DNA of 12,491 nt from Actinomycetota bacterium (GTDB taxonomy: Bacteria; Actinomycetota; Actinomycetes; Actinomycetales; Cellulomonadaceae), in NCBI GenBank assembly GCA_018898235.1, contig JAHIJU010000399.1, forward strand, positions 1-12,491. Reading direction: 5' to 3'. Both the position numbers and the translations under genes were made by a program. Below the pieces are notes generated by a model. It worked only from the letters and a program-made list of their open reading frames with translations, was not told where the DNA came from and did not search any database. This document shows, piece by piece, positions 6,684 through 12,491 of this stretch; the stretch's first letter is position 1; each line of letters starts with the position of its first letter.

Positions 6684-7895
6684 CGAGGATGCGGCGCACG
6701 TGGGCGCCAACCTGGGCAGCACGGTGTCCCACACCACGTCGGCCACGAGCTGCTTGGAGCCGGCCGCGGTGGTGACGACCCGGCCGGAGCCGTCGAGGAC
6801 CGTCACCTCGTTGGTCGGCGCCTCGAACCCGCGTCCGTCGCCCACGGCGTTGACGACGAGCAGGTCAGCGCCCTTGCGCACCGCCTTGGTGCGTCCGTGC
6901 TCGAGGACGGAGCCGGACGCGTCGCCCGTCTCGGCCGCGAACCCCACGACCACCTGGCCCGCGGACGACCGGTGGGCCGCCAGCTCGGTGAGGATGTCGG
7001 GGTTCTGCACGAGCTCGATGACCGGTGCCGCACCCCCCGGGTCCTTCTTGATCTTCGCGGTGGGCGCGGCTGCGGGGCGGAAGTCGGCGACGGCGGCGGC
7101 CATCACCACGACGTCCGCATCCTTCGCGGCGGCGAGCACCGCCTCCCGCAGCTGTTCGGCGGTCTGCACCCGCACGACCTCGACCCCCGAGGGCGCGGGT
7201 GCCTCGACGTTCGCCGCGACCAGGGTGACCCGCGCGCCGCGCACGGCCGCCGTCGAGGCCAGCGCCAGTCCCTGCCGGCCCGACGACCGGTTGCCGAGGA
7301 AGCGGACCGGGTCGACCGGTTCCCGGGTGCCACCGGCCGAGATCACCACGTGCCGCCCGGCCAGGTCGTGGGGTCGCAACAGACCCAGGGCGGTCGTCGC
7401 GATCACCTCGGGCTCGGGCAGCCGCCCCGGTCCCGAGTCGGCCCCGGTCAGGCGTCCGTCTGCGGGGTCGAGCACGTGGACGCCGCGTGCGCGCAGCAGC
7501 GCGACATTCGCGACCGTCGCGGGGTGCTGCCACATCTGGGTGTGCATCGCCGGCGCCATGAGCACCGGGCAGGTGGCGACCAGCAGCGTCGCCGTCAGAA
7601 GGTCGTCCGCGCGGCCGCTGCTGGCCCGCGCGAGGAGGTCCGCCGTAGCGGGCGCGACGATGACCAGATCGGCCGAACGGCCGACCTCGACGTGCGCGAC
7701 CTGATCCACGTCGTCGAACAGATCGGCCGTCGCCGGCTCACCCGACAGCGCCTCCCACGTCGGTCGCCCGACGAACCGGAGCGCAGCCGCCGTCGGCACC
7801 ACCCGGACGCTGTGCCCGGCCTCACGCAGCAGGCGCAGCAGCAGGACGGCCTTGTAGGCGGCGATCCCGCCGCCGACACCGAGGACGACGCGCAC
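6681..7895 (-). CDS. coaBC: Bifunctional phosphopantothenoylcysteine decarboxylase/synthetase
   Basis: From a GTG at 7895 this encodes 404 residues, typical for CoaBC (Dfp). The CoaB part joins cysteine to 4'-phosphopantothenate using CTP. The FMN-dependent CoaC part decarboxylates the product to 4'-phosphopantetheine. CoaC occupies about 1-180: GVGGGIAAYKA (6-16), AHVEV with the likely catalytic His68, and APAMHTQMW (114-122), where many families have PAMN. CoaB follows: ISAGGTREPVDPVRFLGNRSSG at 185-206 (key part GGTREPVDP, then NRSSG) and KIKK (281-284). The segment expected to carry the CoaC substrate-loop cysteine reads LTGADSGPGRL (149-159) without Cys. The frame is open upstream through rpoZ, but CoaC homology starts at this GTG, 8 bases after the rpoZ stop. 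There is no clear ribosome site, so reinitiation after rpoZ is likely. Confidence 0.95.
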   Translation of the reverse strand: MRVVLGVGGGIAAYKAVLLLRLLREAGHSVRVVPTAAALRFVGRPTWEALSGEPATADLFDDVDQVAHVEVGRSADLVIVAPATADLLARASSGRADDLLTATLLVATCPVLMAPAMHTQMWQHPATVANVALLRARGVHVLDPADGRLTGADSGPGRLPEPEVIATTALGLLRPHDLAGRHVVISAGGTREPVDPVRFLGNRSSGRQGLALASTAAVRGARVTLVAANVEAPAPSGVEVVRVQTAEQLREAVLAAAKDADVVVMAAAVADFRPAAAPTAKIKKDPGGAAPVIELVQNPDILTELAAHRSSAGQVVVGFAAETGDASGSVLEHGRTKAVRKGADLLVVNAVGDGRGFEAPTNEVTVLDGSGRVVTTAAGSKQLVADVVWDTVLPRLAPTCAASS

Positions 7896-7903
7896 GACGG
7901 GGG

Positions 7904-8167
7904 TCAGTCGACGATGGGCTCGATCGTGAGCAACCCGGCGTCGATCTCGCGCATGGCGATCGACAGCGGCTTCTCCTGCGGGCGGTTCTCGACCAGGGGC
8001 CCGACGTACTCGAGCAGGCCCTCGTTCAGCTGCGAGTAGTAGGCGTTGATCTGCCGTGCGCGCTTGGAGGCGAACAGGACGAGCGCGTACTTGCTCTCGG
8101 CCCGCTCGAGCAGCTGGTCGATCGGCGGGTCGGTGATACCGGTGGGATGTGCGACGGTTCCGGACAC
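7904..8167 (-). CDS. rpoZ: DNA-directed RNA polymerase omega subunit
   Basis: This 87-residue protein matches the usual omega length. Omega binds the beta' subunit and assists RNA polymerase assembly and stability. The conserved core is visible: IDQLLERAESKYALVLFAS (about 16-34), then KRARQINAYY (35-44), and KPLSIAMREI (66-75). The N-terminal GITDPPIDQL is the common actinobacterial lead-in. The start is GTG at 8167, with AGGAG 7 bases upstream, the clearest ribosome site among the metabolic genes here. It lies 89 bases downstream of gmk, so it could have its own regulation, but no promoter is recognisable. The gmk-rpoZ-coaBC order is widespread in bacteria. Confidence 0.97.
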   Translation of the reverse strand: MSGTVAHPTGITDPPIDQLLERAESKYALVLFASKRARQINAYYSQLNEGLLEYVGPLVENRPQEKPLSIAMREIDAGLLTIEPIVD

Positions 8168-8184
8168 GGCTGGGCTCCTGAGGT

Positions 8185-8219
8185 GGGCTCGGGTGGGACT
8201 GCAGCCGGGGCTCGGGTGG
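8185..8219 (-). repeat. 12-base direct repeat in the gmk-rpoZ gap
   Basis: CCACCCGAGCCC (minus strand) occurs at 8219-8208 and again at 8196-8185, a period of 23 bases, just upstream of the rpoZ ribosome site. The unit is GC-rich and may be chance in this composition. A duplicated protein-binding site is the alternative. Confidence 0.5.
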
Positions 8220-8256
8220 CTCTGATGCGTGGCCCACGGCTGGACTACCGGGAAGT

Positions 8257-8850
8257 CTACCCGGCGGCGCCGTGCGTGGCCGGAACCACACGGGCCCCCA
8301 TCAGATCGAGCAGCTCATCGGTGGCCCGGTGCACGTCGTCGTTGACCACCCGGTGGTCGAACTCGGACTCGGCCGCGAGCTCGATGCGAGCCGTCGCCAA
8401 CCGGCGTTCGCGCTCCTCGGCCCCTTCGGTGCCACGGCCGACGAGCCGACGGACCAGCTCGTCCCACGAGGGCGGTGCGAGGAAGACGAACCGTGCGTCA
8501 GGCATCGACCGGCGCACCTGCCGAGCGCCCTGGAGGTCGATCTCCAGCAGCACCGGCACACCGTCAGCCAGATGTTCCTCGACAGGTCCACGCGGAGTGC
8601 CGTACCGGTGCACGCCGTGCACGACCGCCCATTCGAGGAGCTGTCCGGTGGCGACCATCTCGTCGAACCGCTCCGGGCTGACGAACAGGTAGTGGACCCC
8701 ATCGATCTCCCCGGGGCGGGCCGGCCGCGTCGTCGCCGACACGGACAGCCACACCCACGGGTACCGACGACGCACGTCGGCCGAGACCGTTCCCTTGCCG
8801 ACCGCGGTCGGACCGGCCAGGACGGTGAGACGGGCAGGACCGGCGTTCAC
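8257..8850 (-). CDS. gmk: Guanylate kinase
   Basis: This 197-residue protein is full length. It phosphorylates GMP to GDP with ATP, feeding GTP and dGTP pools. The P-loop is GPTAVGKGT (13-21), a variant of the common GPSGxGKST that keeps the essential Gly-Lys. The GMP-binding region shows TTRPARPGE (40-48), HYLF (53-56), EW (73-74) and YGTPR (83-87). EIDLQGA (103-109) is the Walker B-like segment. RGTEGAEERERRL (139-151) is the lid, and VVNDD (168-172) closes the core. The start is GTG, overlapping the mihF stop as GTGA. The sequence upstream encodes the mihF C-terminus and has no ribosome site, so translation is probably coupled to mihF. Confidence 0.97.
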   Translation of the reverse strand: MNAGPARLTVLAGPTAVGKGTVSADVRRRYPWVWLSVSATTRPARPGEIDGVHYLFVSPERFDEMVATGQLLEWAVVHGVHRYGTPRGPVEEHLADGVPVLLEIDLQGARQVRRSMPDARFVFLAPPSWDELVRRLVGRGTEGAEERERRLATARIELAAESEFDHRVVNDDVHRATDELLDLMGARVVPATHGAAG

Positions 8851-9158
8851 CCGTAGAGGTCGACGAGGGCCTTGACCTGGTGCGGGCCGAGGCCACGAAC
8901 CCGGCGTGTCTCGGAGATGCCGATGTCCGCCATCACCTTGCGGGCCTTGACCTTGCCGACGCCCGGCAGCGACTCCAGCAGGGACACGACCTTGAGCTTG
9001 CCGATCGTCTCGTCCTGCTGGCCCAGCTCGATGACCTCGGACAGCCGGCCCTGGGAGTACTTGAGGCGGTTCTTCACCTCGGCTCGCTTCTGCCGGGCGG
9101 CCGCGGCCTTCTTCAGCGCATCGGCACGTTGTTCGGGAGTCAGCGGGGGAAGTGCCAC
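8847..9158 (-). CDS. mihF: Integration host factor, actinobacterial type (mIHF)
   Basis: This is a 103-residue basic nucleoid-associated protein, unrelated to the HU-like IHF of enterobacteria. In mycobacteria and streptomycetes the family bends DNA and affects supercoiling and global transcription. A charged N-terminal helix (about 8-33, rich in Ala, Lys and Arg) precedes a helix-two-turn-helix region with LPGVGKVKARKVM (64-76) and TRRVRGLGPHQ (84-94); the Arg residues here match the DNA-contacting RRLRGLG of the mycobacterial protein. I chose the GTG at 9158 because it yields MALPPLTPEQR, the family's usual N-terminus, and has AGAAGGTGA 5 bases upstream. A GTG at 9194 would add 12 residues and lacks a ribosome site. 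Its stop overlaps the gmk start. A 189-base leader with a promoter candidate separates it from pyrF. Confidence 0.94.
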   Translation of the reverse strand: MALPPLTPEQRADALKKAAAARQKRAEVKNRLKYSQGRLSEVIELGQQDETIGKLKVVSLLESLPGVGKVKARKVMADIGISETRRVRGLGPHQVKALVDLYG

Positions 9159-9163
9159 GCGCG

Positions 9164-9172
9164 TCACCTTCT
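9164..9172 (-). promoter_or_regulatory. Strong Shine-Dalgarno site fixing the mihF start
   Basis: AGAAGGTGA matches 8 of 9 bases of the ideal AGGAGGTGA and sits 5 bases before the GTG at 9158. It lies inside the frame of the longer 9194 version, so it argues for the shorter protein. Confidence 0.7.
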
Positions 9173-9173
9173 T

Positions 9174-9212
9174 GTCACTCGTCTTGGCGGTCACTCATCT
9201 GAGCTTGTCACT
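9174..9212 (-). repeat. Three AGTGAC direct repeats before mihF
   Basis: AGTGAC occurs on the minus strand starting at 9212, 9195 and 9179, spaced 17 and 16 bases. The outer two extend to the 9-base AGTGACAAG. They lie just upstream of the mihF ribosome site. They could be an operator for a regulator or for mIHF itself, or may be chance. Confidence 0.4.
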
Positions 9213-9227
9213 GATGCATGCTGCTGC

Positions 9228-9282
9228 GGCACGGTGCTCACGTCCGTGCCACCCATGCTCCAGGCGGCCCAACCCGGGGCCG
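9228..9282 (-). promoter_or_regulatory. Two GC-rich hairpins in the mihF leader
   Basis: Read on the minus strand, CGGCCC-CGGGTT-GGGCCG (9282-9265) forms a 6-bp stem, and GGCACGG-ACGTGAGCA-CCGTGCC (9250-9228) forms a perfect 7-bp stem. The second has no T-run after it, so it is not a typical terminator. The stop codon of the possible small ORF lies in its loop. Both would be in the transcript if it starts near 9288. Confidence 0.45.
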
Positions 9283-9288
9283 GATCAT
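9238..9288 (-). CDS. Possible leaderless 16-codon upstream ORF
   Basis: ATG at 9288 opens a frame encoding MIRPRVGPPGAWVART and ends at TGA in the loop of the second leader hairpin. Its ATG is exactly 6 bases after the TAGGTT -10 box, so a transcript could begin at the start codon; leaderless mRNAs are common in actinobacteria. The peptide has no homology I recognise and no run of one amino acid that would indicate classical attenuation. It may be chance, and is listed because promoter, start and hairpin positions coincide. Confidence 0.25.
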   Translation of the reverse strand: MIRPRVGPPGAWVART

Positions 9289-9294
9289 CGCCCG

Positions 9295-9323
9295 AACCTA
9301 CCCACCGCCTCGCCTCGCGGCAA
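9295..9323 (-). promoter_or_regulatory. Predicted housekeeping-sigma promoter for mihF
   Basis: On the minus strand TTGCCG (9323-9318) and TAGGTT (9300-9295) are separated by exactly 17 bases. The -35 matches TTGACA at 4 of 6 positions, and the -10 fits the actinobacterial TANNNT form. It lies in the largest intergenic gap, just past the pyrF stop. Start of transcription is expected near 9288, giving a leader of about 130 bases. It is the best promoter candidate in the window, but is prediction only. Confidence 0.5.
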
Positions 9324-9347
9324 CGTGAGCACCCGGAAGGCCGCACG

Positions 9348-10213
9348 TCAGGCCCGCAGGGCGGCTGCTGCCTGCGCTGTGGACCGGTCCGCGGCGGCGC
9401 GCAGGGCACCCCGGTCCGGTCCCGCGGCGAGCACACCGCGGGACGATGACGCCAGGACCGCGTCGCGGGCGTCGCCGAAGACCTCGCGCAGCTGGGCGGC
9501 CCCTGCACCCTGCGCACCGACCCCGGGAGCCAGCAACGGTCCGCGCACGCCTGCCAGGTCGAGCCCGAGCCGCACGGCTGCATCGCCCACCGTCGCCCCG
9601 ACCACGAGCCCGACCGAACCGAGACGGCGGCCGGGCGCCGCCGCAGCGAGCTCGGCGGCATTCGCCGAGGCGGCGGCCCGCGCGACCGCCGCCGCGACGG
9701 CCACACCGTCCGGCCCGATGGCGTGCTGGACGGACGCCCCCTCCGGGTTGGAGGTGAGGGCGAGCACGAAGACCCCTCGCCCGTTCGCGGCGGCAGCCTC
9801 CAGGGCGGGGCTCAGCGAACCGAAGCCCAGGTACGGCGACAACGTCACGGCGTCGCCGGCCAGCGGCGAGCCCTCGCGCAGGTAGGCGTCGGCATAGCCG
9901 GCCATCGTCGAGCCGATGTCGCCGCGTTTGGCGTCGACGATCACCGGGGTTCCCAGGGCCCGCGCCGCGGCCACCACCTCCTCGAGCACCCCGACCCCCG
10001 CCGAGCCGTGCCGCTCGAACAGCGCCGACTGCGGTTTCAGCCCGGCGACGCGACCGCCAAGCGCCTCGACGACCTCCAGCGCGAAGCGGCGCAGCCCGTG
10101 CACGTCGTCGTCCAGGCCCCAGGCCCCGAGCAGGGCGGGGTGCGGGTCGATGCCGACGACCAGCGGACCGTGCGCGCGACGGCTGGCGTCGATCCTGGTG
10201 CCGAAGGTGTCGA

Positions 10214-10217
<4 letters not shown>
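9348..10217 (-). CDS. pyrF: Orotidine 5'-phosphate decarboxylase (DAKRGD type)
   Basis: This 289-residue protein decarboxylates orotidine 5'-phosphate to UMP, the last step of de novo pyrimidine synthesis. It belongs to the longer subfamily known from mycobacteria and myxobacteria, with the catalytic motif DAKRGDIGST (95-104; Lys97 and flanking Asp residues) rather than the DxKxxDIP pattern of the E. coli type. Other signatures are VGIDPHP (21-27), LKPQSALFE (60-68), VTLSPYLG (124-131), VGATVGD (206-212), PGVGAQG (231-237) and SSSRGV (257-262). The C-terminal 30 residues are Ala-rich. The ATG overlaps the carB stop as ATGA, giving coupled translation with another pyrimidine gene. The frame stays open through carB, but homology begins at this ATG. 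Confidence 0.97.

Positions 10218-12491
<2,274 letters not shown>

Noticed and set aside
6672..6720. SAM riboswitch or other leader before metK
   Set aside because: Only 9 bases separate coaBC and metK, and the upstream sequence is coaBC coding. No aptamer-like structure is seen.
4101..8039. A 1,312-codon open frame on the plus strand
   Set aside because: It lies antisense to priA, metK, coaBC and part of rpoZ, all of which have intact family motifs. Its translation is Arg/His/Asp/Gly-rich with no recognisable domain. Long antisense frames are expected where third positions are nearly all G or C.
7896..8291. Upstream extension of the coaBC frame to 536 codons
   Set aside because: It overlaps rpoZ, which is clearly real. 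The CoaC Rossmann start GVGGGIAAYK follows directly after the GTG at 7895.
9159..9194. Longer 115-residue mIHF from the GTG at 9194
   Set aside because: The added 12 residues are outside the family's usual MALP start, and no ribosome site precedes 9194, whereas a strong one precedes 9158. The longer form is not excluded.
9191..9256. A 21-codon frame starting at the ATG at 9256 and overlapping the 9194 GTG
   Set aside because: GGAG is only 1 base from the ATG, too close to be a ribosome site, and the peptide has no recognisable feature.

Overview
The window is a housekeeping segment of a very GC-rich actinobacterial chromosome. Third codon positions are almost all G or C, and GTG starts are common. 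Actinobacterial hallmarks are an mIHF-type integration host factor beside gmk, a PriA with decayed helicase motifs, an orotidine 5'-phosphate decarboxylase with the DAKRGDIGST motif, and a CoaBC with PAMH in place of the usual PAMN. Gene order and protein style suggest the Micrococcales, possibly near Cellulomonas. That placement is an inference; no rRNA or other taxonomic marker is present.

All real genes lie on the minus strand, so transcription runs from high to low coordinates. In that order they are: carB (5' end off the window), pyrF, mihF, gmk, rpoZ, coaBC, metK, priA, fmt, rsmB and rpe. An FMN riboswitch follows at 136-5 and points off the left edge, where riboflavin genes are expected. 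Spacing is tight. Three junctions overlap by 4 bases (carB/pyrF, mihF/gmk, fmt/rsmB), and most others are 8-33 bases apart. Only three larger gaps exist: pyrF-mihF (189 bases), gmk-rpoZ (89) and rpe-riboswitch (66). No gene-free stretch exceeds 300 bases.

The genes form three blocks. carB-pyrF is the end of a pyrimidine operon. mihF to rpe combines nucleoid architecture, GMP kinase, the RNA polymerase omega subunit, coenzyme A and S-adenosylmethionine synthesis, replication restart, initiator-tRNA formylation, 16S rRNA methylation and the pentose phosphate pathway. The third block is a riboflavin unit that starts at the riboswitch. The pyrF-mihF gap holds the best promoter candidate (TTGCCG-17-TAGGTT). 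It is followed by a possible leaderless 16-codon ORF, two GC-rich hairpins and a strong Shine-Dalgarno site, which suggests mihF opens a new transcription unit.

I found no mobile element, CRISPR array, tRNA, rRNA or defence system, and no convincing undescribed multi-gene system. The points that deserve a second look are regulatory (the mihF leader; a recurrent TAGGNT-N6/8-ATG arrangement before several genes) and enzymological (a PriA without a Walker A lysine; a CoaBC without the expected CoaC-domain cysteine). Long open frames on the plus strand are GC-driven shadows of these genes.
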